Assembly: GCA_026936325.1 (NCBI GenBank)
Contig: JAPTHN010000150.1
Span: forward strand, 558,001 to 622,000
Direction: 5' to 3'
From: Platynereis dumerilii
Taxonomy: Eukaryota > Annelida > Polychaeta > Phyllodocida > Nereididae
Length of the DNA: 64,000 bases
Part shown: positions 13,417 through 24,783 of the stretch, piece by piece
How the letters are laid out: every line of letters begins with the position of its first letter
Position numbering within the stretch: position 1 is the first letter of the stretch
Made by a program: the position numbers and the translations under genes
Notes under the pieces: generated by a model
Seen by the model: the letters and a program-made list of their open reading frames with translations, nothing else
What the model was told of the DNA's origin: nothing
The model's database searches: none

Positions 13417-16106
13417 TCAACATAATCTTGTAGATTTAAAGAATGTGTCACAGACTGACAGTACGCTCTCATTTTCCATTTGGTTACGGTTAATTCATTT
13501 AGGATAGCGAAAACATACCGTTTCCCCCTTTTTACCCAGACAATGCATCTGAAATCACGTTAATGAATTTGAATACCATGTACACTACCCCTACAGCGTA
13601 AACACGAGGGCCATAAATTAATCATTTACAACATGACAAACATTGGGGTCTAGTCAAACGTACCCATTTAATCTCTACCAAGTGTAATTCTATTGTCAGT
13701 GAGAATGGATAGAATGATGACAAGTAGAGTAGCGCGGGGCATGCAGCCCCCCTTAACTTCGAGATGTGATTTGACCTACTTTTTGTGGTCGATTATTTGA
13801 ATGCTTATGCTGACAGGAAGGGATCACTTGACTCTACTTATAACTGGTGAAACGAATGTCTACCAATTTTAATAAAGCAGTTACGGCCCTTTTCGTAAAA
13901 AATTTAAAATGGCCTTCTTACCCCACCCATCGGGCAAGAAGCTCCCCTATTATAATCCTACGGCAATCTTTTTTGCGAGCGCATTCAGCTTGAAAGTTAT
14001 TTCTTGGGGTTCTTCTATCATTTTTAAGGCATTCTATTCACTTTTTCTGAATTTCAGAATTTTTCTGTTCATGCTTTTATTTTTTAATATTTTTTGCCCT
14101 TTTTCAATTTTGACCAAAATTTTTTCTATTTCAATTAGCTATTCTATCACGATTTAAGGTAAAGTAAACATTATTAAATGGATCCGGAAGCAGCTTCGAG
14201 GCCTCAGTGAAGGGGGCCCCATGCCCCATACCATGTGGGGCCTCTCACCCCAAACCCACATATTTTAATTTGACCTCTATATTTTGAGCTAAAATGCAAA
14301 AAACGTGATCCAAATCATATTTATGAGATGGTCATAAAGTGAAGCAATGCAGATATCCATTATACTTTTAAAAATTTCCAAATTTATTTCTGACAACCAC
14401 TTTCAAAGAATTAATCAAAGTTCTTGTGTTAATTACTTTAGTCTACTACTCTGAGCAGGGGAAATAGGGTGGGGTAGATATGGAATGTAATATAATAGAA
14501 TAGAATAGAATGTCAAATGGATGGATGATAGGGGCTTTATGATAGCACATTCCCCTTAAAGATCCACTATCAAACCAGTTGAGCTAAAGGGCTGGCCCCA
14601 AGCCAAGTGCTTAGGAGCAACCTAATTTACCCAACCCACTATGCTATATCCCCCTACTTCCCTGAGATTTTTGAAACACTCCAGTCAACAATCTCACCTA
14701 AATGCCACCATTCGAAGCGGCTACCTCTGAGTAGCCTTAGGCCAATGCACTATATAACACATTCTCCTTAGAAGTCTGCTACCTAACCAGTTGGGTTAAA
14801 GGGCCGGCCCCCAAGCCAAGTGCTTAGGAGCAACCTATCATACCCAACCAACTATACTTTAGTATGCCCTTTATGTATGCACTTTGTAGGCTTTGGACAG
14901 TAGGAGGCAATGAGTCAACATCAGCCCAGGTTACCCGGCAAGAGCTGGATTCGAACCAGGGACCCAGCGATTTGCAGTCCAGCACGCTACCAACTATACT
15001 TTAGTATGCCCTTTATGTATGCACTTTGTAGGCTTTGGACAGTAGGAGGCAATGAGTCAACATCAGCCCAGGTTACCCGGCAAGAGCTGGATTCGAACCA
15101 GGGACCCAGCGATTTGCAGTCCAGCACGCTACCACGGAGCTAGCCCTTCCCCCAGGGAAAGAGGGTGGATGAGGTAGAATAGAATAGAATAAAATAAAAT
15201 ATGATATGATAGAGACCAGGAGATTTGGAAAACAAGCCAAATTCCCTTTTTGTTTTCTAGGTAAAATGTCAGCATCAAATAATGTCATTTTGTCAAATCA
15301 GGTTCATTGTGTTATTTTAGTATTTGCCTCCCTCCTGAAACAATATAGAATTTCAAAATTTGATATGCATCTCACGAATTTCACAATCTGAACTCAGTTG
15401 CCATGGAAACTGATTCAGGTGAGGTTATATGATCACATTACATAATTTATAAGGTGGCAAATTTAGAATTGATGGATGTGCAGACCTATATATTATTGAT
15501 AAAAATACAGTGCTTCAGTGATTGTAGGCTTTAACATTTAATACGTACACTATACAGTGCCGCCTGTAAGTAAGTAAGAAGAAGTGATGTTTTGCCATTC
15601 GGCCAAAGCTAAACACTCTCGACCAAACAGTTTGTGGAAGCATGTATTCTCATGAAACAATGAAAAAATACTGGGTAACAATGGATGATTTATGACATAT
15701 ATGTGCGATACAAAATACAAATGGCTGCCAAATTTCTTTGCTGCTCTCACGAGTTACCTGTGGATCGGAGTCTTTAATAAATAAGTGAAACACAGGACAA
15801 TGTTTTTCCAATTTTAAGGGAGGCAGGTTCATTTCTTGTAAAGATTACTACAATGTCATATACCTTACTGGTTGTAGAGCAAATCTGCAGCCATTTGTAG
15901 CCCTCATGCCTCATTAACTGAGCATCATTGCTTCCACAAGCTGTTTTGGTGAGGATATTTAGCATTGACCCAATGACAAAAGTCACCTTTTTCACTAAAC
16001 TACAGGCGACAGTGCAAGCTAATTATAGGACAGGAGGAAGACATGACAATAAGCCTAAATGAGGCAAAGGATGATTGAAACTGCTGTCCACATAGGTGCA
16101 GGTGAC

Positions 16107-16180
<74 letters not shown>

Positions 16181-19100
16181 TCAACATAATCTTTAGATTT
16201 AACGAATGTGTCACAGACTGACAGCACGCTCTCATTTTCCATTTGGTTACGGTTAATTCATTTAGGATAGCGAAAACATACCGTTTCCCCCTTTTTACCC
16301 AGACAATGCATCTGAAATCACGTTAATGAATTTGAATACCATGTACACTACCCCTACAGCGTAAACACGAGGGCCATAAATTAATCATTTACAACATGAC
16401 AAACATGGGGGTCTAGTCAAACGTACCCACTTAATCTCTACCAAGTGTAATTCTATTGTCAGTGAGAATGGATAGAATGATGACAAGTAGAGTAGCGCGG
16501 GGCATGCAGCCCCCCTTAACTTCGAGATGTGATTTGACCTACTTTTTGTGGTCGATTATTTGAATGCTTATGCTGACAGGAAGGGATCACTTGACTCTAC
16601 TTATAACTGGTGAAACGAATGTCTACCAATTTTTTATATATCAGTTATGGCCCTTTTCGTAAAAAATTTAAAATGGCCTTCTTACCCCACCCATCGGGCA
16701 AGAAGCCCCCCTATTATAATCCTATGGCAATTTTTTTTGCGAGCGCATTCAGCTTGAAAGTTATTTCTTGGGGTTCTTCTATCATTTTTAAGGCATTCTA
16801 TTCACTTTTTCTGAATTTCTGAATTTTTCTGTTCAAGCTTTTATTTTTTAATATTTTTTGCCCTTTTTCAATTTTGACCAAAATTTTTTCTATTTCAATT
16901 AGCTATTCTATCAAGATTTAAGGTAAAGTAAACATTATTAAATGGATCCGGAAGCAGCTGCGAGGCCTCAGTGAAGGGGGCCCCATGCCCCATACCATGT
17001 GGGGCCTCTCACCCCAAACCCACATATCTTAATTTGACCTCTATATTTTGAGCTAAAATGCAAAAAACGTGATCCAAATCATATTTATGAGATGGTCATA
17101 AAGTGAAGCAATGCAGATATCCATTATACTTTTAAAAATTTCCAAATTTATTTCTGACAACCACTTTCAGAGAATCAATCAAAGTTACAAAAACCATGCA
17201 CCTTTTTTTGTTTCTTTAATTACGACTATGGTTTGGTGCTGAATGCCTTGAAAATTTGTGACGTCACCTAAAAAGCCTCTAGCTTTAATCCTATCAATAA
17301 GAAAAAGCACCAAAAATGTAAGTTTAGATATAACCCTGGGGGGGCTTCTCACCTAACCCGGGCTTCTTGCCCCGACCCACTCTACATTTGCTCTTGAAAG
17401 TAAGTACACCCTTCAATGATTTGCCAATGAAGGCCATGTTAAAGTTGTCTCAGGGTAACGGCTATAACATTCCTGACATTGCATGCATCACTGAAGCGAT
17501 GCTTTTATCATACCATTGAGGTTCCTACTATGCATATCTGCTGGCATGACTATTGAATTTGTCTCTGGGGTCATTATGCTGGATAGGGGTTATAATCAGT
17601 CTGGTGGCAATGCATGCTGCTGCCACCTGGCACAAAGTTGCTTTTGCATGCTGCAGCATGACAGCTCCAAAGAAATAGTTTCAATTTCATGGCACATTCA
17701 CAAAGTTTCTACTCAACACTGAGGTAAACCAGAGTAAGACTCAGCATTCACATTCTCTCAGGAAGTAGACAAGCCCATCAGACTACTCAGAAACAGCCCC
17801 AGTTTCTTCCAGACACAATTTTGTGAGTTTCTCAAACTTAGTTTATGTGGACCGTTCGCTGGAGCTCTCGGAATTGTACGCTTGCCACTAGGTGGCAACA
17901 CATGCATATTATGTTTGGCCAAAGCTGGAAAAAGCAGTGGCAATGAAACAGCAGTCAACTTGTAGACAGGGTTATATCTTGCAAAAGTTGCAACCCCATT
18001 ACTACACGTATTTCACTTTTTGTTTGTCACATCAACACAATAATTGTGTCATACACTGAAGGCTTCGCCATTTATCCTATACGTGACCTTTTTGTTGCAA
18101 TGCAATCTTCTTAGCGGATATATTTGCTGACAATTTGAAATCATTATCATGTGGATATGGTGCATAGCCTTCTCATTACAGCCTCATTCAACTCAAATGC
18201 CAAATTGCTACAATCTTTCAAAATCATGTCTGGCTCTTGTAAAAACCAAAGGAATGTCTACAGAATTTCGCTGTCTCATACAAGCAGTTGACACGCAGGC
18301 TTAATTAAAAGTAAGTGAGGCCTACAGGAAGTTTTCTTGAGCAACTTGTAAGTTTTGTCACTTGAAAATTTTTTTTTATTTATTTGCTGAATTTAGTATA
18401 CCACTAACTAGCCGATTGAACTTACCCAAGGAGAAGAAGAAAGATGAACGGATGGATGATTTTATTTGACGTCTCATTTAGTCATCCTATATTTAAGCAC
18501 TAACTAAGTAGGCTAATTAGAAAAGAAAATAGGGAGTGTGGATGGATGGATGATTGAGGCTTTACGTAATGTATTTTTGCACTTGGTATGCTAATTAGGA
18601 CAGGAGGAGGACACAGCAATGAGGTGAAGGATGATTGAAACAGCCGTCCAGCATGGGCCCAGGTGGCCCGGCAAGAGCTGGATTCAATGAGGAAGAAGAA
18701 AAAGAGGAAGAGGAAAAAAAGAGGAGGAAGGCGAGGAAGAAGAAGTTAAAGATGTCACAAAGCAACTCTTCTGATATATTTCGTTTTCTTGAGTGGTTTA
18801 TAACTTTTTTACAGCAAAAAATAATTATCATACTGCATACTATAATATGTAAATGGCACAGCAATGATATTCGCACAGCACTTAGGCCTAAAAGATTTTG
18901 TAGAACTTATAGATAGCGTAACCATAACTTTCATTTTCATTTCAATATAATAAAAAATATAATAGAAGATAAATAGATAGATAGATAAATTGATAGATAA
19001 GCTGCTAAATAGATAAATAAGATTGATAGTTATTCAGCTAAATTGTAAAAAAAAGAGTAAACAATAACATGATTTGGTTGTAGATTAATTGCTCATTGTT

Positions 19101-21252
19101 GCATAACCATCAGTTTATAAAGATTATGTTATTTTTAAAATTTTATTATGTTTTCTTGTTGTCTGTTTTGAAATGAAATGAATCATGTGTTAATAATTTA
19201 ACTTACTTTGTCAAGGTTAATAATTAACTCTTCCATAAAAATTATTGATACAGAAAATAGTACAGGAGAAAATTGAATTTTAAAGACAGTTTTGTTAAAT
19301 ATGACACTGAATCATTGATAAGAAGCCGGTCCCACTTAACCTAATTCCCTGCTGTGGACTGTTGATGTTGAGAGCATCACAGCAGAAATTTTTGAGTTCT
19401 CTCCAGTACTCAATTCACTGCACGAATATTAATTTTGTATGCCAATTAGACTTTAAATTAGTAAGGTAAGGGACTAATGAAGCAAGTGAAAATAAATCTA
19501 TATAAAAAATGTGTGAAATGTCGAGCGACATTGCATGTGATGTAGAAATCACATGGCATAATTATTTAACTGCATGTTTGTTTTTTTTTGTTTTTTGTTT
19601 TTTAACATCACCTGTATGTATCATTTGTAAACAGTAAACACCATCACCTGACTTGACAAACACCAGTGCTATTTTATTACAGCATGGCTGGCTGCTCCCA
19701 CTTAGTGCATTTGGTGAATCTGAGGCTCAAAGCACTGCATCATTTGCAAACAGTGTTTCAAGAGGTACCAGCAATCTAGTAAAAGTGTGTTGTATCTGTC
19801 ATGCCTATTATAATATCTAATGCCATTTCCATCTCCAGTGGTCCATGCATTATAAGACCGCCCCATCTGCGGTCATGAAGCGGTCTCACGTGGGGGTGGC
19901 ACCCGTCACCGTGCAGTCTCTTGTCGGGGTGCAAAATGCAGAAAAATACTACTTAGTGCGAGAGGAAGGCGGTCACATAAGGCAAGTCGGTCTCATAACA
20001 GGGGGTCTTATAACGCAGGTACCACTGTAGCCTATGCCAGACAGTACCAAAGTACACAAATATAGGGTTCATATAAAATGTATCTGTAAAAAGGCCTAAT
20101 GATGGAATATTGGGCTTTACGCCATGTGTTTATGTAGTGCACTTGGTAGGCTAATTAAGGTCAGGAGGAGGATATAGCAATGAGGCGAAGGATAATTGAG
20201 ACCGCCATCCAACATAGGCCCAGTGACTCCGCTAAAGCCATGAGTCAAATGACCTTATGCCATTAATTGAAAAGTAAACTATACAGATTAGATAAGTTTG
20301 ATCTATAAGGAATCAACGACAGGAAGTCATAACTTATCTCTATTTACTTTTTTCCTTTGAATTGATTACCTGCTATGACATTTTCCTAAAACAATTGATG
20401 CAAGCATTACTTTCGTTCAAATGAGAAAACGCATAAAAAATGCTTTGTTGGTTAGTTACTCGCACAACATACAAATTAACCTAATTGTCATTGCACAAAA
20501 CAATAACAGACCACAAACCAAAACATCCTTCATGAATCTAAAAATATACAAGTTGATACAAGTTAGAAACACATTTGCACTGGCAGATCCCCTATATTTC
20601 TGCTAGTGTGAATGCTAATAAGTTATAGTAATAAACAAGTAATAACACACATTTTGACGGAATGTTTGCTCTAATTATTATTTGTTAAGGGACAGCTTTT
20701 TAAAGTACTACCTTAACTTGGTGAGATAATTGGCATGACATTTTTTCTTCTGTCAGTGATGTATTTTCGATTTACAAAGCTAATTTTGCCCACACTACAC
20801 ATTTCATTTATTTATTTGGCACTGTAAACTACACACATTAAACACTGTTTATCAAGACCTGGATCTATACATAAACAAACCATTTTGATGACACACAGTA
20901 TGATGTCACAGCATCTGTAAGGCCTATTGACCTGTTATACATTGTGCATTCTTCACTTATAAATGCCAAAATTAAACCATACCCTCATGTGCATGCAAAT
21001 TAAATAATTAAGTTATTTAGCACTGTATGCAGTACTTATATAATTAATTAAGATCTGGATGTCAAATAACTTTGTTAATTTTGACAGGCACCTTATATGA
21101 GATAAGATGATGTTATATCGGTGTGATAGAAAAAAATATTCGTTGACATACCGTTCGTCGTCCGAGTCGCCCCAAATCAAATCCCGGAAGCGATACCTAG
21201 GCGGTAAAGGAGGTACTCCATTGGGACCAAAATCATCCACATCAACCATCAT
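10015..21252 (-). CDS. Gene C: predicted small acidic protein, 78 aa, three exons
   Basis: The predicted coding exons are 21252-21152, 11731-11663 and 10081-10015. Exon 1 begins with two methionines and reads on to a WGDSDDE segment, ending at a gtatgt donor. Exon 2 starts after ...attacag and encodes GVKKKTIFGRFLSD, five Glu and YYE, ending at gtaagt. Exon 3 starts after ...gtctttcaag and ends with SDEEQAGSPGTSQ and a stop. All junctions are phase 2 and the sum is exactly 79 codons. The protein is proline-rich near the N-terminus, then acidic, with no signal peptide or membrane segment. I do not recognise the family. Exon 1 plus exon 2 is the stronger part; exon 3 could be replaced by another exon, and reading into the exon 2 donor gives an immediate stop. 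Intron 1 is 9.4 kb and full of repeats. A CTCF-like site lies about 60 bp upstream of the start. Confidence 0.45.
12240..12400 (-). mobile_element. SINE family A copy, degenerate
   Basis: The body (aattggtaggctaatgag) and a head carrying the reverse B box ggattcgaacc are recognisable. Read on the minus strand, the head is at the right end. It belongs to the diverged first part of duplication unit 1 and has no clear target duplication. Confidence 0.65.
12787..13246. mobile_element. Family T foldback MITE (copy in unit 1)
   Basis: The left end is CAGTGCCGCCTGTAAGTAAG, preceded by TA. The right arm is an imperfect reverse complement ending ctacaggcgacagtg. Shared inner blocks are the gtttgtggaagcatg type on the left and gcttccacaagc on the right. 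Ends starting CAGTG with a TA target fit the Tc1/mariner superfamily. It is non-coding. Confidence 0.8.
13338..13416. repeat. GATA microsatellite
   Basis: A pure (GATA)n run of about 79 bp. It is one repeat unit longer than its duplicate at 16106-16180. Confidence 0.95.
14847..15135 (-). repeat. 142-bp tandem duplication of a SINE A head segment
   Basis: The sequence starting accaactatactttagtatg at 14847 recurs at 14989 with almost no change. Each copy holds the SINE A body and the tRNA-like head (ggattcgaacc). The doubled B box makes this a useful age marker inside unit 2. Confidence 0.9.
15555..16014. mobile_element. Family T foldback MITE (copy in unit 2)
   Basis: This is the duplicate of 12787-13246 at an offset of 2768 bp, with the same ends and inner arms and only a few base differences. 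It came with the segmental duplication, not by a separate transposition. Confidence 0.85.
16106..16180. repeat. GATA microsatellite
   Basis: A pure (GATA)n run, duplicate of 13338-13416 and one unit shorter. Confidence 0.95.
17187..18440. other. Intron 1 of gene C, unannotated stretch
   Basis: No exon was seen. It holds a CTCF-like palindromic motif GCCACTAGGTGGCAAC at 17884-17899, inside a segment related to the hairpin at 8608-8672. Confidence 0.5.
18541..18686 (-). mobile_element. SINE family A, 5'-truncated
   Basis: It starts with the gatggatgg tail and carries the body through ggcaagagctggattc, but the tRNA-like head is missing and is replaced by a purine-rich run. A weaker fragment of the same family lies just to the left, at about 18450-18525. 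Confidence 0.75.
19836..20027. mobile_element. MITE, pogo/Tc1-like ends, 192 bp
   Basis: The left end is CAGTGGTCCATGCATTATAA. The right end, reverse-complemented, is CAGTGGTACCTGCGTTATAA. Both continue with GACC. The right flank is TA; the left TA is not preserved. The 61-residue open frame that fills it is taken as incidental. Confidence 0.75.
20100..20245 (-). mobile_element. SINE family A, degenerate
   Basis: The body ggctttacgcc...cttggtaggctaatta...catccaacataggccca is clear, but the head is eroded and the B box is lost. Confidence 0.6.
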
Positions 21253-21313
21253 GCTAACATGTTGTGCTCACACCTGTGGATCCACAACAAGTTGGCTGTA
21301 TTGTTGTTTACTT

Positions 21314-21329
21314 GCCACCTGGTGGCAGT
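21314..21329. promoter_or_regulatory. CTCF-like palindromic motif upstream of gene C
   Basis: GCCACCTGGTGGCAGT lies 62 bp upstream of the predicted start codon of gene C. It resembles the bilaterian CTCF core (CCAC, variable base, AGGKGGCAG type). The spacing suggests a promoter-proximal site. It is a motif match by eye only. Confidence 0.35.
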
Positions 21330-21399
21330 CTTCAGAATGAGGATGATATAAGCCTATCAGGCCCTCTGGTGTCAGTAAGAGCAACAAGAGAAACAATAA

Positions 21400-21512
21400 A
21401 GACGGATGATTGGGGCTTATGTCCTGTATCTAATAACTTGGTTGGCTAATTAGAAAGGAGGGGGACACAGCAATGAGGCGAAGGGTGATTATTACTGCCT
21501 TCCAACATAGGC
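21400..21512 (-). mobile_element. SINE family A, 5'-truncated
   Basis: Tail and body are present (ggatgattggggctta to cttccaacataggc). The tRNA-like head is missing. Confidence 0.65.
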
Positions 21513-21783
21513 ATGTGTTGTATGGATAGCGCAGCTTTCGGTTCTAACATAAGACGACAATATGTGAAGGTTCCTCGATTGATCAAGAGCTTTCGCTTCA
21601 ACAAGATGTTACACATTTACAACATGTGAATGATTCATCTATCTATATCTATCTAAGGAGGGTTGTTGGTAGTGCTCTGACCAACTGCCAGGTTTGATTG
21701 TCACCTGGACCTGTGTGGGACAGACCTGTATTTAAATCACCCTTTGCCTCATTCAGGCTCATGGTCGTGTAATTATTAGGCTA

Positions 21784-21965
21784 CAGTGCCGCCTGTAAGC
21801 AGTGAAAAAGGTGACTTTTGCCATTGGGTCAATGCTGAACATCCTCAACCAAACTGCTTGTGGAAGCATGGATTCTCAACTGATGAGAAAATAAAAATGG
21901 GTTCATAAAAGATTATTAGAGTTATGAGGGCTACAAAATGGCTTCTTTTCTCAACAAACAGTTGC
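21784..21965. mobile_element. Family T MITE, left arm only
   Basis: It begins CAGTGCCGCCTGTAAG after TA and runs through the conserved gcttgtggaagcatgg block. The right arm is absent, and a SINE B follows directly. Confidence 0.75.
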
Positions 21966-22045
21966 ATGTGGGTTGATTGATGGGATGGGAGAGAGTTGGG
22001 GGCTCGATTCCTCAATGAAAACATATTGCAAACTTGACCAATGTG

Positions 22046-22255
22046 AACGATGGATGGATGATTGGGGCTTTACGTCCCGTATTTATGCACTTGGTAGGCT
22101 AATTAGGACCGGAGGAGGACACGGCAATGAGGTGAAGGAGGATTGAAACAGCCATCCAACATAGGCCAAGGTGACCCGCCAAGAGCTGGATTTGAACCCT
22201 GGACCCAGCAATTGGCAGCCCAGCATGCTACTGCTAGACCAACCCTCCCCCCCTC
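22046..22255 (-). mobile_element. SINE family A, full length, inside SINE B
   Basis: A full-length copy: gatggatgg tail, body, and a head on the minus strand with A box TGGTCTAGCAGTA and B box GGTTCAAATCC. The flanks read tgtgaacg on the left and tgtgagcg on the right, probably an 8-bp duplication with one change. Confidence 0.8.
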
Positions 22256-22304
22256 CATTGTGAGCGTTTTTTTTCTTGCACAGCACATAGCCAATTTATC
22301 ATCT

Positions 22305-23934
22305 CAGTGCCCGATTTAGGAATGTGCGGAGTGTGCGGCTTCCCAAGGCCCCCACATTTAAGGGGGCCCCCACACAAGCAGATCACGCGTAAATTTATAG
22401 CAAATTCGTATTATAGTTCACGCGAATGATGCCGATCTGAGACATAACCTACTTGTGTACACATCAATTAGGGCATTATGAATGATTAAAATGTGGGGGC
22501 CCCAACCTTCTTGAGGGCCCTCCAATGTAATTATATTTCAAAATCGTTGTCATTTTTTACCAAAAATTTTGCAGGTGTGAACAGGTGATCTGTTAAACCA
22601 GCGGAAAGTTGTGGTTGATATGTGGGGGCCCTATGAGTCACCTCTGGGGACTACTAGGCCTCCTATGCTCCTCCCTTCCTCTCTTGGCCTCCCTCCCCTG
22701 CTGTACCTCCGCCTGGGGGTCCCAACCAGCTCTTGGACCCAACCTGTTTGCGGGCCCCCACCTGTTTGGGGGCCCCCTCCCACTCTGGGGGGGGGGGGGT
22801 TCTCCCCTTCCACTTGGGAGAGGGGGCCCTCCCACTCTTTGGGGCCGGGGCCCTCCCACTCTGGAGGGGGCCCCTCCCTCTTTACTCTTGAGGGCCCCCT
22901 CCCACTCTTGGGGCCCCCTCCCATCCGGGCCCTCCCACTCTTGGGGCCCCCTCCCACCCTTGGGGGCACCTTCCACTCTGGCTTCAGTCCTTCAGGTGCC
23001 CCAGGTTTAATGCTTTACTCAAATTTGTATTTTTTTTTTGTCAAAGGTGATAATAGAATTTTGTTTTGCTGTTGTGTATACATGGGTTCTGAAATTTCTG
23101 ACATTTTTAAAAGCATCATGTACAATTAAGAAAATACATGTACATAAAGAAAAGGTCTTCGTATTCAGGCATGCCAGTAGATATATTTACAGGTTATTTC
23201 AGCAGCACATGATAGTGGAACTTGCATTGCAAGATGAGACAATTCTTTCTGCATTTTTGATTGTGCATCTCCACTGGTCCTTGATTGTTAATGTTAATTC
23301 TTGGTTTGATTGCTGGCCTTATAAAGGTTTTCTGCCGTCCAGGTCAATCATGTGCAATAATGTTCCTTTTTGGATCGAATGTGAGCCCACTGTATCAATG
23401 TTTCCTTCTGGCCAACAAACCACAATTTTATTAAATAATTTTATTAAATAACTTGATATAAATTATGGGCCACACCTACAGCCACTTGCCATAAAATCAT
23501 TATAAATAATGATGATTACAATACTTATGATAACCATTTAGTGATCATTAATTAATTAAATTGTGTGCATGTGTTTCTGGTGCGCGAGTTGCAACATTAT
23601 TTTTCATCATGGTGCCTTTCCACTACAGGGTAAAAACAAAAGTTAGTACTTCATAGAATAAGTCGCGTTCATTGGAGAAATTGCTATGGACTGCCTGACA
23701 CTAGCTGCTCCTTTTCAGGCATTTACCAACATTAACAAGACAGAAAACCCTTTAAAAAGATCTCCCATCTCATTAAACATATTAATCAGTTTTAGTATTT
23801 CATCGATTTAGCCAAATTACATGCATGCAAGGACAGAGTCTACAAAAGTTGCAGAAAAATCTCAATGTAACGCATTTCGGGGGCCCCCACAACTTCTCAG
23901 CACAGGGGTCTCCACACACCTAAATCGGGCACTG
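22305..23934. mobile_element. hAT-type non-autonomous element, 1.63 kb
   Basis: The left end is CAGTGCCCGATTTAGG and the right end is its reverse complement CCTAAATCGGGCACTG. The exact 8-bp direct repeat TATCATCT lies at 22297-22304 and 23935-23942. CAG-type ends plus 8-bp duplications define the hAT superfamily. No transposase is recognisable. The longest frames, at 22609-23129 and 23038-23451, are low-complexity or unlike any protein I know. A GC-rich minisatellite sits inside. It interrupts a SINE B. Confidence 0.88.
22740..22985. repeat. GC-rich minisatellite inside the hAT element
   Basis: Degenerate 17-20 bp units of the type GGGGCCCCCTCCCACTCTT repeat many times. The overlapping open frames on both strands are products of this repeat and are not genes. 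Confidence 0.85.
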
Positions 23935-24156
23935 TATCATCTCCTCCATATAGGACATCCAGCAGGAATTTCGCTCATGAACATTTCGGGCTCCCCACCC
24001 AGGGTTCAAACCCATGCAAGACTGACTCTTTACTAGTCAATTTATATATATTTGCAACAAACATAAAAAAATTATTTCGACAACTTCTTTTATTTCGTGT
24101 TTGGTATTTTCACAATGGTATCACTCTTACAACACAGAATCTCAAATATCTAACTG

Positions 24157-24162
24157 TTTATT
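24157..24162 (-). terminator. Possible poly(A) signal of gene A
   Basis: The plus-strand sequence TTTATT gives AATAAA on the minus strand, about 620 nt after the gene A stop. Another AATAAA lies at 24089-24094. In AT-rich DNA such hexamers occur by chance, so this is only a candidate. Confidence 0.2.
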
Positions 24163-24783
24163 ATCAAAAATATTTACATACATGTATAAGTTACATAGTT
24201 TATATAATACAATCTTCACATGTCACAAAGTTAATCTAACCAAGCTTTAGCACTTTCGCTGCCCGATAATAAGCTGAGATGCTGTATTCGTTAAGTATTA
24301 AAGTGACATGTATATCACATGCTGGAATGCACTTCCTGATGTCCTCAGAGCCCAAACAATGTGTTCACTGAACACTTTAAAACTTTACTGAAGACTCATC
24401 CCTTCACACTTTAAATTGACAATATAACAGCGCCATAGAATGGATCAGATAGGGCGCTTTACAAATTATTTATACTTTAAAGTCGATATATATCATGTAA
24501 TAAATTCTTAGACAAAAAATTAACCTAAATACTTGCTTAATTTTTGATTAAAAATAAGAATTTCACAAAATAAATGGAACTGTTTCATCAAAAATACTAA
24601 AAAATATCCAAATTAATTTACTTGATAACATCTCACTAAACGATAAATTTGTGATTAATCATGCTGCCCCATTTAGAACTATTTACATGGAAAGGCATTA
24701 ATAAGCCACAACAATATTATACAGACACAAAAAACGTATTTACATGTAAATATACAAAAATATATACAATATAACATACAGAG

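Larger units (their letters stand above)
11819..14422. repeat. Tandem duplication, unit 1
   Basis: This is the first copy of a 2.6-2.8 kb unit inside intron 1 of gene C. Unit 2 follows directly at about 14430-17186. From about 12430 onward the units differ only by scattered substitutions and one GATA repeat step, with an offset of 2768 falling to 2764 bp. The first 600 bp are much more diverged. The unit contains a SINE A copy, a family T MITE and a GATA microsatellite. Confidence 0.9.
14430..17186. repeat. Tandem duplication, unit 2
   Basis: This is the second copy of the unit at 11819-14422. It begins with the same gtgttaattactt motif and ends at the same aatcaaagtt motif. Its first part carries an extra 142-bp internal tandem copy (14847-15135). 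Later parts are nearly identical to unit 1. About 335 bp of the unit (13690-14060 and 16455-16825) is also found, more diverged, at 47575-47910. Confidence 0.9.
21970..24028 (-). mobile_element. SINE family B copy, split by two insertions
   Basis: The pieces are 21970-22045, 22256-22304 and 23943-24028. They align in order with the full SINE B at 4452-4780: gattgatgggatgggagag, then cacagcacatagccaattta, then gacatccagcaggaattt and a degenerate head. The first gap is filled by a SINE A and the second by a hAT-type element with an exact 8-bp duplication. Confidence 0.75.

Noticed and set aside
13232-13472. Minus-strand frames with long YLSI repeats (also 16000-16242)
   Set aside because: They are translations of the GATA microsatellite.
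19845-20030. 61-residue plus-strand frame
   Set aside because: Lies almost exactly within a 192-bp MITE with inverted ends.
22609-23129. Overlapping open frames on both strands, up to 172 residues
   Set aside because: Produced by the GC-rich minisatellite inside the hAT element; low complexity in all frames.
23038-23451. 137-residue open frame on the plus strand
   Set aside because: No family features. It lies wholly inside a hAT-type element with no transposase motif; probably chance.
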